Shown here: positions 1 through 7,568 of the stretch, in pieces | Position numbering within the stretch: position 1 is the first letter of the stretch | Layout of the letters: each line of letters opens with the position of its first letter | From: Bacteroidota bacterium | GTDB taxonomy: Bacteria > Bacteroidota > Bacteroidia > Cytophagales > Cyclobacteriaceae | DNA length: 17,920 nt | Assembly: GCA_024643595.1 (NCBI GenBank) | Contig: JAHEMS010000014.1 | Span: 1-17,920, forward strand | Reading direction: 5' to 3' | Made by a program: the position numbers and the translations under genes | Notes under the pieces: generated by a model | Seen by the model: the letters and a program-made list of their open reading frames with translations, nothing else | What the model was told of the DNA's origin: nothing | The model's database searches: none

Positions 1-1
1 A

Positions 2-640
2 CTGGTTGAAAAAGTCAGTGGTTTGGATCTCGAAGAATATTTCCGAAAGAATATCACCATGCCTCTTAAAATGAACCGCACCTTTTTCAATGTGCCGGAT
101 TCCCTTCAGTCCTTCATCGTCTCTTATGGTAGCAGGGGCGATGATGGCCAACAACCATTAAATGAATTGTCCGATAGGATTCCTGCTACTAAGTCAACCC
201 TATTAAGTGGTGGCGGTGGATTGTTTTCATCCCCTTCGGACTACACTAAACTATTGCAATGCCTGTTGAACGATGGTGCCTATGAGGGCGGAAGAATATT
301 AAGCCAAGCAACCTTGGATGAAATGACGCATAATCAAATCGGAGATATTAACCTAAGTCCGAAGGGCAGAAAGTTTGATCCCGGCTGGTGTTGTAATTTC
401 AATGGACTAATGGACGAGAATACGAAATGGGGATTAGCGTTTATGATTGATAATAATTCTAAAAATTACGGAAGACAACCGGGCACAGTTATGTGGGGTG
501 GCTTGTTCAATACTTATTATTACATTGATTTCAAATCAGGCATAGCCGCTAGTATTTACACGCAGCATATACCGTTTAACCATATTGCGACTACATCTTT
601 GTTTGAAAGGTTTTCAGAAATTATTTATTCGAAGAAATAA
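2..640 (+). CDS. Beta-lactamase-related serine hydrolase, C-terminal fragment (cut by window edge)
   Basis: This is the C-terminal part of a class C beta-lactamase-like (PF00144) serine hydrolase. The reading frame is open from base 2 and reads LVEKVSGLDLEEYFRKNI, the usual stretch 'IEKVSG..LEEY....I..PL.M..T' of the family. The TTG at 23 is therefore an internal codon, not the start. Further on come the family's GGGGLFSSPSDYTKLL segment (near base 205) and, near the end, an MWGGLFNTYYYID stretch. The latter sits where these esterase/peptidase-like members carry the active-site loop before the last beta strands. The catalytic SxxK and YxN motifs should lie upstream of the window, so activity cannot be judged. 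Members include esterases, D-aminopeptidases and cell-wall-related hydrolases, so the substrate is unknown. It converges with the ClC gene at 741. Confidence 0.85.
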   Translation: MVEKVSGLDLEEYFRKNITMPLKMNRTFFNVPDSLQSFIVSYGSRGDDGQQPLNELSDRIPATKSTLLSGGGGLFSSPSDYTKLLQCLLNDGAYEGGRILSQATLDEMTHNQIGDINLSPKGRKFDPGWCCNFNGLMDENTKWGLAFMIDNNSKNYGRQPGTVMWGGLFNTYYYIDFKSGIAASIYTQHIPFNHIATTSLFERFSEIIYSKK

Positions 641-703
641 TTAGCAAAGGTTATGGTTGGCTAGATCAATTATGTCACATCACCGATATTTTGAAGCAAA
701 TCA

Positions 704-726
704 TGATGGCTATTAATAGGCCTTCA
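704..726. terminator. Imperfect hairpin between convergent genes, possible bidirectional terminator
   Basis: Seen directly: TGATGGCTAT pairs with ATAGGCCTTCA around TTAA, with one mismatch and one bulged G. It sits in the 100-bp gap between two genes that converge. There is no U-tract on either side, so it is at best a weak terminator. A perfect palindrome CTTCATGAAG overlaps its right edge. Confidence 0.22.
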
Positions 727-740
727 TGAAGCACTTCTCC

Positions 741-3017
741 TTACTGTGTGGTTTTAAGAAGAAGCTGATTTCGATACACTGAGAAAATTGTTGATTTAGA
801 AACCAACCCCCGATAACGGTTGTACCGGTCCACCACGGGGAGATTCCAGGCATTTGTACTTTCAAACTTCTCCAGGACCGCATTCATGGTATCATCAATA
901 TTGACCAGGCCAGGGGCAGCGGTCATGATATCATTCACTTTGAGTTCATCATATTTGATGACGTCAAACATCACTTTGCGCACATCATTCAGTAAGATGA
1001 TACCAAAATATTTGCCATGTTCTCCCACCACCGGAAAAATATTTCGTTTGGAATTAGTGATTACTTTTACCAATTCACGCAACGTAGCATCGGGGCTGAT
1101 CGTCATGACATCCCTTTCAATGATATTCTTGAGCATCAGATTGCCTACCACGGCATCATCACTCGGCATGGCTTCGTCTTTATCGTTACCAAATTTCTTC
1201 TCTGAGAGTTTTCGATTATAGGTTCGGATAATATCTGCGGCAGTAATAACACCAATGATGTTAGCGGGCTGCTGATGGTCATCCACCACCAGCAGTTCTT
1301 CCACCTGGTGTTCCATCATGATCTGCTGTGCTTTACGAATAGTATCGCCAGGACCAACTTCTAATAAAACCGGCTGCATTAAATCTTTTGCCAACGTAGT
1401 TGATTCTCTGCCCTCCAGGAGCATTTTTGTAATATCAGTTGTGGTGAAGACCCCTAAAATAGTGTGGTCATGGTCGAGCACAGGAAATATGCGCTGTTTT
1501 TTTTCGGTCATCAACTTGATGATTTGCTCACCACCAACTTCTGGTGAAAGGGATTCAATACTTCTTCCGGATTTGAAGGATTCCTGCACATGCGTGGTTT
1601 CAAAAATATCGTGCGCGTATTCTCCAAAGTGCGCTTGCGAATACATTTTACTGGGCACCTGTCCTTTGTAGATGCTCCATTTGCGCGCTACCATATACGA
1701 TATGGAACACACCCACATGCTCGGTAATAGTAATTCATAATTTCCGGTGAGTTCACTGACCATGATTATCGTAGAAATCGGGGTGTTGGCTGCTGCCGCG
1801 AAAAATCCAGCCATGCCTACAATGGCGAATGTGGAAGGATATAGTTGTATGCCTGGAAATACGAATTGCATCAAAAAGCCGATGGCTGCGCCTAACGTGC
1901 CACCAATCACCATCGATGGACCGAACACGCCAGCACTTCCACCTGATCCGATCGTGAATGAGGTGGTTAAAATTTTACCGAAAGCCACCAGCAACAGCGC
2001 GAGCAAGCTTATATTGACAAGCCCGTTCTGGAAAATTTCCTGTAAAATTCCGTAGCCTCCGCCCATGACAGCAATGATATATTTATGATCATTGGTCAGT
2101 TCAATAAGGGTGAGTGTGATGATGCCGGTGAGCGCTCCACCAATAGCAGGCTTTAAAATTTTTGGAATGTTCCAACGTGTAAACACGCCACGCATACCGT
2201 AAAATGACTTTACAAAAAGTAATGCAGCAAGTGCCAATACAACACCTTCAATTGAATAAGGAATAAGTTCCAGAGGGTTAGAGAAACCATGTTCGCTAAC
2301 GTTGGTAAATATATGCTCCCAGCCAAATCGAAAAGAATAAACGGAATAGGCAATGATGGAAGATACTACGGCGGGTAGGATCACTTCAGCCTCTACCTCC
2401 GCTGAGGAATACAAAACTTCGGCAGCAAATAATGCCCCGGCCAGTGGTGCACGAAAAATGCTGCCAATGCCAGCACCCATGCCTGCGGCCAGCAACCACC
2501 TGCGTGTTCTTACATCAAGCCCTAAACGCATCGATAAGAAACTTCCAAACCCTGCTCCAATCTGAGCGATTGGACCCTCTCTTCCGCCTGATCCACCAGT
2601 ACCAAGAGTAATTATAGAAGCGATCAATTTAACAATGGGTACGGCCGGTCGAATGACACCACGTCTTTTATGAAATGATTTAATCGCTTCATCTGTTCCG
2701 TGACCTTCAGCTTCAGGCGCAAAAGTATAGACGAAAAATCCAGCCACGAGCCCTCCGGCTGCCGGAATAAGCACTACATAAATAGGATTAAAATTTCCTT
2801 GTATTAATTTAATGATCGGAACTTCACCACCTGGGCTGCCGGGTTCAAGGCCCATCCAATGAACCATGGCATACTCTTTTACTATTTCGAGGAGCGTTTG
2901 AAATAAAATGGCTCCGAGTCCACTGATTACACCTACAATTAATCCATAGAGAAGCCATCTCCCCGCCACTCGAAAATCAAACTCGTTGCGGATTGATGGA
3001 ATACTTTTCCAATTCAT
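741..3017 (-). CDS. ClC-family chloride channel/transporter with four CBS motifs
   Basis: An inner-membrane anion channel or proton-coupled antiporter, 758 residues. The membrane part (about residues 15-460) holds the ClC signatures GREGP (145-149, with gating glutamate E147), GSGGSAGVFGP, and the helix preceding the cytoplasmic tail. The tail (about 495-755) carries four CBS motifs in two pairs: roughly 495-545, 554-611, 635-685 and 694-755. One pair is the common arrangement; CBS pairs often bind adenine nucleotides. Two positions differ from E. coli ClC-ec1. The GSGIP loop reads GHGTD (105-109), replacing the pore serine with histidine. The position matching proton-pathway glutamate E203 is valine (V201, after E200). 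These alignments were made by eye from memory of ClC-ec1. The start is an ATG followed by a hydrophilic N-terminus. The gene stands alone, convergent with the hydrolase fragment and downstream of the Gfo/Idh gene on the same strand. Confidence 0.95.
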   Translation of the reverse strand: MNWKSIPSIRNEFDFRVAGRWLLYGLIVGVISGLGAILFQTLLEIVKEYAMVHWMGLEPGSPGGEVPIIKLIQGNFNPIYVVLIPAAGGLVAGFFVYTFAPEAEGHGTDEAIKSFHKRRGVIRPAVPIVKLIASIITLGTGGSGGREGPIAQIGAGFGSFLSMRLGLDVRTRRWLLAAGMGAGIGSIFRAPLAGALFAAEVLYSSAEVEAEVILPAVVSSIIAYSVYSFRFGWEHIFTNVSEHGFSNPLELIPYSIEGVVLALAALLFVKSFYGMRGVFTRWNIPKILKPAIGGALTGIITLTLIELTNDHKYIIAVMGGGYGILQEIFQNGLVNISLLALLLVAFGKILTTSFTIGSGGSAGVFGPSMVIGGTLGAAIGFLMQFVFPGIQLYPSTFAIVGMAGFFAAAANTPISTIIMVSELTGNYELLLPSMWVCSISYMVARKWSIYKGQVPSKMYSQAHFGEYAHDIFETTHVQESFKSGRSIESLSPEVGGEQIIKLMTEKKQRIFPVLDHDHTILGVFTTTDITKMLLEGRESTTLAKDLMQPVLLEVGPGDTIRKAQQIMMEHQVEELLVVDDHQQPANIIGVITAADIIRTYNRKLSEKKFGNDKDEAMPSDDAVVGNLMLKNIIERDVMTISPDATLRELVKVITNSKRNIFPVVGEHGKYFGIILLNDVRKVMFDVIKYDELKVNDIMTAAPGLVNIDDTMNAVLEKFESTNAWNLPVVDRYNRYRGLVSKSTIFSVYRNQLLLKTTQ

Positions 3018-3084
3018 TTCATTACCGTTACATGCGCCGAAGCAATTTAAACCGTGATGGACGGAATACCTACCTAAATGATAA

Positions 3085-3111
3085 TTATGGTTGATACGGT
3101 ACCAACCATAA
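3085..3111. repeat. Perfect 9-bp inverted repeat, possible terminator or operator
   Basis: Arms TTATGGTTG (3085-3093) and CAACCATAA (3103-3111) are perfect inverted copies around a 9-base spacer that contains GGTAC. It lies 52 bases beyond the Gfo/Idh stop codon and about 67 bases before the ClC start, both on the minus strand. It could be a terminator for the DUF1080-Gfo operon or a binding site in front of the ClC gene. The minus-strand sequence after the hairpin (TTATCATTTA) is AT-rich but not a true U-tract, so I cannot choose. Confidence 0.4.
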
Positions 3112-3163
3112 AATCATACAACGATGAAATGCTTCAACGTTATTTTCAGATCATATGCTACTT

Positions 3164-4693
3164 CTACAATTTCAATTCTCCCCAGCCTTTACGATACGTT
3201 CGTTTCACAAATTGATTGGCTGGCTCAAAGTTGGTTACGCGCATATTTTCAGCATCCCATTGATGGGAAATATATCTGCCAGGGTAAGTGAAACCAGTCA
3301 TGTCTCCATACACCGGATCTTTGCGAGTAATTTTCTCTCGCAAACTGAATGTGCGAAGCAATAAATTACCCATTAGCACAGTCTCCGTTAACGGGCCTGC
3401 ATAGCCTTCAAAAGGAGAGGACACTTCCATCTTTCCATATCCGGCAATGCAGGCGTCCACCCATTGCCACCAATGGCCGTCCATATCGCCTGGCACACGC
3501 GTATATTTTTTAGGAACATTAATCACATCGTTTAGGGAGAGCGGAAGTAGTATGGGATTGCGACCACCCCAACCACATGCAGCTTTTCCTTTTGTGCCAA
3601 TAAACAAAGTACTCCCTTCAAAATCATGTACTTCTGGCCAGTCACCCAGGATATCATTCATATTCGATTCAGGGTCTAACTCGAAAGGACGTTCAGGGGT
3701 AATGCCTCCGTCCATCCAATACAGATCCAGGTTTTTACCGTTCTTCTGAGTAAACTTGAATCGCAGTGAGCAGGAGACAGGCCCGCTTTCCGGGTAGTCG
3801 GCTTCAGAAAAAATTCCATTGTAAACGGTACTGGCGCTGCCCGATACTTCAGAGGGATAACCTAATCCTAGCAATTTAAATGGAGGTCCCATAATGTGAC
3901 AACCCATGTCGCCAAGAGCACCTGTTCCAAACCTCCACCAACCACGCCAGTTGAATGGCACTAGGTTGTCTACATATTCTGTTTGTTCTGCTGTTCCCAA
4001 CCATAAATCCCACTTCAGCTCTTTTGGCACTTTTGGATGTTTGTCGGGCCAGGCGATGCCCTGCGGCCAAACCGGTCGGTCGGTCCAGCAATATACTTTG
4101 GTGATGTCTCCCAGCAGTCCGGCTTCTATCCATTCACGTAAGGTGAACATGCCATCACTCGATGCTCCCTGGTCGCCCATTTGCGTAACTACTTTATATT
4201 TCTTTGCCGCTTCGGTAAGAACGCGTGCTTCATAGATATCATGCGATAGTGGCTTTTGCAAATAAAGATGTTTGTTCAATTGCATGGCGCTGAGCCCAAC
4301 GATGGCGTGGTTATGATCGGGTATGGCCACTGTGACAGCATCGAAATTCTTATTTTCTTGATCAAACATTTCGCGCCAGTCGTGATAAAATTTTGCTTTG
4401 GGAAATTCTTTCAATCGCGGTGCAGCCATGCGATCATCTACATCGCATAAGAAAGACACCACTGCATTTTTCTTTGGTGCATTCGCGTAATGCTGAATAT
4501 CATTTTCACCTTCTCCTCCACAACCTATCGCAGCAATGTATAATTTATCGCTGGGAGCCACATGGCCAAGACCGCTCACGGTAAAGTTTGGAACAATAGA
4601 AAATACAGCAGCTCCCGCAACGCCAGAACTTGCTTGCTTAATAAAATCCCGCCTCGTCTGTTTAAATGATTTTTGTTGTATTTCTTTTTTCAT
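3164..4693 (-). CDS. Tat-exported Gfo/Idh/MocA-family oxidoreductase
   Basis: A 509-residue NAD(P)-dependent sugar oxidoreductase of the Gfo/Idh/MocA family, predicted to act in the periplasm. The N-terminus has a twin-arginine signal (TRRDFIKQASS, residues 13-23, then a hydrophobic stretch to about 45), as in glucose-fructose oxidoreductase-like proteins exported with bound cofactor. The Rossmann segment follows (YIAAIGCGGEGENDI), then DAVTVAIPDHNHA. At the canonical EKP cofactor/active-site motif the sequence is QKPLSHD, the form common in the exported Bacteroidota subgroup. The C-terminal half (about 190-430) is the substrate-binding domain, rich in Trp and Gly (WRGWWRFGTGALGDMGCH). It lies 14 bp downstream of a DUF1080 gene on the same strand and is almost surely co-transcribed with it. 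Known family pairs oxidise the C3 hydroxyl of glycosides, and a DUF1080 protein then cleaves the 3-keto product. That role here is inference; the substrate is unknown. Confidence 0.93.
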   Translation of the reverse strand: MKKEIQQKSFKQTRRDFIKQASSGVAGAAVFSIVPNFTVSGLGHVAPSDKLYIAAIGCGGEGENDIQHYANAPKKNAVVSFLCDVDDRMAAPRLKEFPKAKFYHDWREMFDQENKNFDAVTVAIPDHNHAIVGLSAMQLNKHLYLQKPLSHDIYEARVLTEAAKKYKVVTQMGDQGASSDGMFTLREWIEAGLLGDITKVYCWTDRPVWPQGIAWPDKHPKVPKELKWDLWLGTAEQTEYVDNLVPFNWRGWWRFGTGALGDMGCHIMGPPFKLLGLGYPSEVSGSASTVYNGIFSEADYPESGPVSCSLRFKFTQKNGKNLDLYWMDGGITPERPFELDPESNMNDILGDWPEVHDFEGSTLFIGTKGKAACGWGGRNPILLPLSLNDVINVPKKYTRVPGDMDGHWWQWVDACIAGYGKMEVSSPFEGYAGPLTETVLMGNLLLRTFSLREKITRKDPVYGDMTGFTYPGRYISHQWDAENMRVTNFEPANQFVKRTYRKGWGELKL

Positions 4694-4707
4694 GATCGAT
4701 GTAAAAG

Positions 4708-5448
4708 TTATTTCGATTTTGATTTACCTTTTTTGCTGTTACTTTTTGGAAGAGGTTTAACGGAAACTTCCTTGAAGAACACGACATCATGCTCTCCATG
4801 ATTTTGCATGCCGATGTATCCGTATTCAGGTCTCTTGCCTGGAAACGGTTCAAAATCAAATTTCCGCGGAGGTACCGGATCACCTTCTTTAAAGTCAGTG
4901 ACTTTAACTCCATTGAGCATCACGATAGTACGGTCTCCGTCGAGAGTAATTTCAAATGTATTCCACTCGGGTCCCGGCTTCCAGGCAATCGCTAACGGTT
5001 TGGTGAACGCGTAGAGCATGCCAGTGGAATGATATTCATCTTCATCCGAAAGTTCAGGGTGATTATCGATCTGTACTTCATAGCCATAATACACCGGCAT
5101 CATTTCCTCTTTTGGTTCGATGGGAATGCGAATAAAAAAACCGGCATTGCTATTTTCCTTCTCCATCCTCCAAACGACACGAATGGTGCAGTTGCCAAAC
5201 TTTTCGCCAGCCCAATATAAAAGACCCATGCCCTCATGTGTTTTGATTATGCCGTTTTCCACAGTCATATAACCAGGGCCAACATGTTTCCAGCCGGTAA
5301 GGTCTTTACCATTAAATAATTTTCGCCAGCCCTTGGTACTATCAGCGTATGTTTTTGGTGCTAAAGGTTTCTTTTGCACATGCACTAATCCTTTAGTTTC
5401 AATGGATAGGCATAAGAGGCAGAGCGCGAAGAAATGTAAAAGTTTCAT
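4708..5448 (-). CDS. Exported DUF1080 (3-keto-disaccharide hydrolase-like) protein
   Basis: A 246-residue secreted protein of the DUF1080 family (PF06439), a concanavalin-like beta-sandwich fold. Pfam now names it for hydrolysis of 3-keto-disaccharides. The N-terminus MKLLHFFALCLLCLSIE is a Sec signal peptide. I see no convincing lipobox, so it is probably soluble in the periplasm. The hallmark LFNGKDLTGWK lies near residue 47. Further family stretches are NSNAGFFIR, YEVQIDNHP, WNTFEITLDGDRTIVMLNGVKV and YGYIGMQNHG. The last 14 residues are Lys/Ser-rich (PKSNSKKGKSKSK), a basic tail outside the fold with no known role. It is the first gene of the operon with the Gfo/Idh oxidoreductase, which suggests the pair acts in sequence: oxidation at C3 of a glycoside, then cleavage. 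The catalytic assignment is by family, not tested here. Confidence 0.92.
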   Translation of the reverse strand: MKLLHFFALCLLCLSIETKGLVHVQKKPLAPKTYADSTKGWRKLFNGKDLTGWKHVGPGYMTVENGIIKTHEGMGLLYWAGEKFGNCTIRVVWRMEKENSNAGFFIRIPIEPKEEMMPVYYGYEVQIDNHPELSDEDEYHSTGMLYAFTKPLAIAWKPGPEWNTFEITLDGDRTIVMLNGVKVTDFKEGDPVPPRKFDFEPFPGKRPEYGYIGMQNHGEHDVVFFKEVSVKPLPKSNSKKGKSKSK

Positions 5449-5538
5449 GATATGGTTTAATGTTCTGTTTCAGTAATTACTTTGAAAAGTAAGGTAAAAT
5501 ATTTTAGGATAGAATGAGTTGACTTTTCTTGAATGGAT

Positions 5539-5570
5539 AAATCAGTGGTCAAGTGGAAATTCACTGATTT
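5539..5570. promoter_or_regulatory. Perfect 9-bp-arm inverted repeat in the divergent DUF1080 promoter region
   Basis: AAATCAGTG (5539-5547) and CACTGATTT (5562-5570) are perfect inverted copies with a 14-base spacer. They lie in the 209-bp region between two divergently transcribed DUF1080 genes, about 20 bases upstream of the promoter-like element at 5591-5620. A dimeric regulator binding site is the simplest reading; an RNA hairpin is less likely because the site is probably upstream of both transcript starts. No regulator gene is in the window. Confidence 0.45.
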
Positions 5571-5590
5571 GAAAGCACATCCTGGTTGAT

Positions 5591-5620
5591 TTTGAAATAA
5601 GAAAGTATACCTTTAATTTG
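5591..5620 (+). promoter_or_regulatory. Bacteroidota-type promoter candidate for the DUF1080 lipoprotein gene
   Basis: TTTG (5591-5594), an 18-base spacer, then TTAATTTG (5613-5620). This matches the Bacteroidota sigma-70 pattern TTTG / about 19 bases / TAnnTTTG with one mismatch, the second base of the -7 box. The -7 box ends 37 bases before the ATG at 5658, a normal leader length. Confidence 0.45.
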
Positions 5621-5657
5621 ATCCTTCACGAAAAGTAGCCTACAACCTGTTTGCAAT

Positions 5658-6359
5658 ATGAAATTATTACTTAATACCCTTTCTATTTTTATATGCTCAG
5701 CATTCATCTTCATGATCATATCATGTCAGCCTCCTAAAAGCAAAGAGACGATTAGCTTATTTAATGGCAACGATCTAAATGGCTGGCACATTGATGTGCC
5801 GGCACTTGATACTTCAAGTACATTGCAAAGTCCATTCCTTGTTCGAGATGGAATGTTGGTGAGTCTGGGTACACCCAATGGTCATATTATTACGGATGCT
5901 GTGTATGAAAATTTTGCCCTCGAAGTTGAGTATCGTTTTGCCGGGGTGCCTGGAAATTGTGGTGTTTTGGTTTTTGCCTCCACGCCAAGGGCATTGTATA
6001 AAATGTTTCCTAAATCCATTGAAGTTCAAATGATGCATGAAAATGCCGGTGATTTCTGGTGTATAGTTGAAGATATTACTGTTCCTGATATGGAGTCAAG
6101 AAGGGGACCCAAAGAAGAGTGGGGGATCACTGAAGGTAAAGGAAGAAGAATTTTAAATCTCACTGATGGTTCAGAAAAACCGGTGGGTGAGTGGAATAAT
6201 ATGAAAATCGAATGTGCCGGTAATTCCATTAAAGTTTGGGTCAACGGAGTAATGGTAAATCATGGGACTAATTGTACCGCCAGCGAAGGGAATATCGCCT
6301 TGCAAGCGGAAGGATCGGAGGTTGAGTTCAGGAAGGTGGTGCTTACCAACCTCGATTGA
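5658..6359 (+). CDS. DUF1080-domain lipoprotein
   Basis: A 233-residue DUF1080 (PF06439) protein anchored as a lipoprotein. Residues 1-22 form a lipoprotein signal peptide ending IIS before C23. The family start motif ISLFNGNDLNGWH follows at about 32-44. The rest shows the beta-sandwich pattern: GHIITDAVYENFALEVEYRF, GNCGVLVFAS, IEVQMMHENAGDFW, EWNNMKIECAGNSIKVWVNGVMVN and GNIALQAEGSEVEFRKV. It is a divergent relative of the protein encoded at 4708-5448. In place of YEVQIDNHP it has IEVQMMHEN, so the substrate may differ. The two genes are transcribed outward from a shared 209-bp region, suggesting common control. By family it would cleave 3-keto-glycosides, or bind carbohydrate, at the outer membrane; this is inference. 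Confidence 0.9.
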   Translation: MKLLLNTLSIFICSAFIFMIISCQPPKSKETISLFNGNDLNGWHIDVPALDTSSTLQSPFLVRDGMLVSLGTPNGHIITDAVYENFALEVEYRFAGVPGNCGVLVFASTPRALYKMFPKSIEVQMMHENAGDFWCIVEDITVPDMESRRGPKEEWGITEGKGRRILNLTDGSEKPVGEWNNMKIECAGNSIKVWVNGVMVNHGTNCTASEGNIALQAEGSEVEFRKVVLTNLD

Positions 6360-6636
6360 AAGATCACCATGGGCTAACCCATCTAAAAAGAACGGAATAA
6401 AATAATGCAAGCATAAATTGACTCAAAAGTGCTTGAATTTGACCCGATTTCACTCATTGAATTATGATTTAACCCTGAATTTTAGATACCCGGAATCTAT
6501 GATGATTCAGGCTACCCCAAATACCCCTTGAAGCATTGAAATATTAGCTACTGGATGCGTGGTATATTTTAGAGAAAACAATTGAAGCGTAATTAATTAT
6601 TTGTACAACTTAACACACAACCTAACCCAATTAACT
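6360..6636. other. Non-coding gap between the DUF1080 lipoprotein and duplicated-domain protein genes
   Basis: This 277-base gap is AT-rich and holds no supported gene. Two short inverted repeats are visible: ATGGG-CTAA-CCCAT at 6369-6382 and TAGAT-ACCCGGA-ATCTA in the stretch after 6480. Neither has a U-tract or other context, so I assign no function. The promoter of the gene at 6637 should lie here, but I find no exact TTTG/TAnnTTTG pair. Confidence 0.5.
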
Positions 6637-7410
6637 ATGAAAAGAATGTTATTTCTATTGGCATTATGTCTGGTGACTTTGATGTCCAATGCGCAAACTG
6701 TTGCAATAGTCAATTATATGAAGGTGCCCGCTGGTGGAGGCGATGCATTTTTAGCCAATGAAAAAGAATGGAAGAAAATTCATCAAACTCGTGTCAATGA
6801 GGGGAAAATGCTGGGTTGGACATTATTTTATGTACATAACACGGGCACGGATAGTCCTTACAATTATGTCACGGTTGATGCTTATGAAAATCTGGAGGCA
6901 GCATTAGGCGGTATCACGGTAGATGAGTTTAAAAAAGCATGGGGTGAGAAATACAACGATGTTTTGAAAAAAACCAACTCGGTCAGAAACCTGGCTTATT
7001 CGGAGACCATGTTCAGGGCAATGGGTATTTCTTCTGAGTTGCCAAATAAATATATGATGGTGACTTCCATGAAAGTGAATGACAATGATCGCTATTACGC
7101 TATGGAAGAAAAAGCCTATATGCCCATACATCAGGCAGCTATTGATATGGGCAAACTTAATAGTTGGAGTATATGGACGCGCGGATTCAAAAACGATAAT
7201 GACTATGATGTGGCTGCTGTTAATGGATTCACCTCAGCTTCCCAGTTGAGAAATATGGATTATGCCGCAATTATGGATAAGGCAAAGCAGGGAAAGAGTA
7301 CCAATGAGTTGATGGAGATTTTTAAATTCATGGACGACACAGAAAAAATAAGAACAATGGTGAAGACCCACCTGTATGAAGTGGTTGATACCACAACGCC
7401 AAAAAAATAG
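6637..7410 (+). CDS. Secreted protein with two tandem alpha/beta repeats, function unknown
   Basis: I do not recognise a named family. The ATG at 6637 gives a clean Sec signal peptide, MKRMLFLLALCLVTLMSNAQ, so the upstream in-frame TTG at 6601 is unlikely to be the start. The mature part (about 237 residues) contains two similar units. Unit 1 (about 23-90) has AIVNYMKV, then EKEWKKIHQTRVNEGKMLGWTLFYV, then YNYVTVDAYENLE. Unit 2 (about 140-205) has MVTSMKV, then EEKAYMPIHQAAIDMGKLNSWSIWTR, then YDVAAVNGFTSASQL. The shared strand-helix (IHQ...GK)-strand-strand pattern resembles dimeric alpha/beta-barrel (ferredoxin-like, ABM/NIPSNAP-type) folds fused in tandem. That fold guess is inference. It is likely a single-gene transcript because a strong terminator follows at 7426. 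Confidence 0.85.
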   Translation: MKRMLFLLALCLVTLMSNAQTVAIVNYMKVPAGGGDAFLANEKEWKKIHQTRVNEGKMLGWTLFYVHNTGTDSPYNYVTVDAYENLEAALGGITVDEFKKAWGEKYNDVLKKTNSVRNLAYSETMFRAMGISSELPNKYMMVTSMKVNDNDRYYAMEEKAYMPIHQAAIDMGKLNSWSIWTRGFKNDNDYDVAAVNGFTSASQLRNMDYAAIMDKAKQGKSTNELMEIFKFMDDTEKIRTMVKTHLYEVVDTTTPKK

Positions 7411-7425
7411 TAGTTTCATACTGGT

Positions 7426-7483
7426 AACCTGGCGGATAGTAACCCGAAAATACGATTACCATCCGGCAGGTTTATTTTGTTTC
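7426..7483 (+). terminator. Strong rho-independent terminator after the duplicated-domain protein gene
   Basis: A long stem with left arm 7426-7442 (starts AACCTGGCGGAT) and right arm 7456-7472 (ends ATCCGGCAGGTT). It has 15 of 17 positions paired around a short loop and is followed at once by TTTATTTTGTTT. It begins 16 bases after the stop codon. It separates this gene from the receptor gene at 7569, which therefore needs its own promoter. Confidence 0.8.
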
Positions 7484-7568
7484 CATTTCTAATTGTCCAG
7501 TAGATGATTGAATATATGAGACAAGATATTTTATCAAAATTTAACTTCCTTTTTTAATGTATGATCAT

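Noticed and set aside
23..640. A complete gene starting at the TTG at 23
   Set aside because: The frame is open upstream to base 2 and encodes conserved family sequence (LVEKVSG), so the TTG is internal and the gene is cut by the window edge.
3876..4133. Open frames inside the Gfo/Idh gene and other minus- or plus-strand frames inside real genes, for example at 820-1221 and 13390-13956
   Set aside because: They overlap genes with clear family matches, have no conserved motifs and look like out-of-frame shadows.
5495..5506. Palindrome TAAAATATTTTA in the divergent DUF1080 region
   Set aside because: A 12-bp AT-only palindrome is expected by chance in AT-rich intergenic DNA.
6369..6382. Small hairpin ATGGG-CTAA-CCCAT after the DUF1080 lipoprotein gene
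   Set aside because: Five base pairs with no U-tract (followed by CTAAAAAG); too weak to call a terminator.
6601..6636. An N-terminal extension (MYNLTHNLTQLT) on the duplicated-domain protein
   Set aside because: It would precede a clean signal peptide starting at the ATG at 6637, so the TTG start at 6601 is unlikely.
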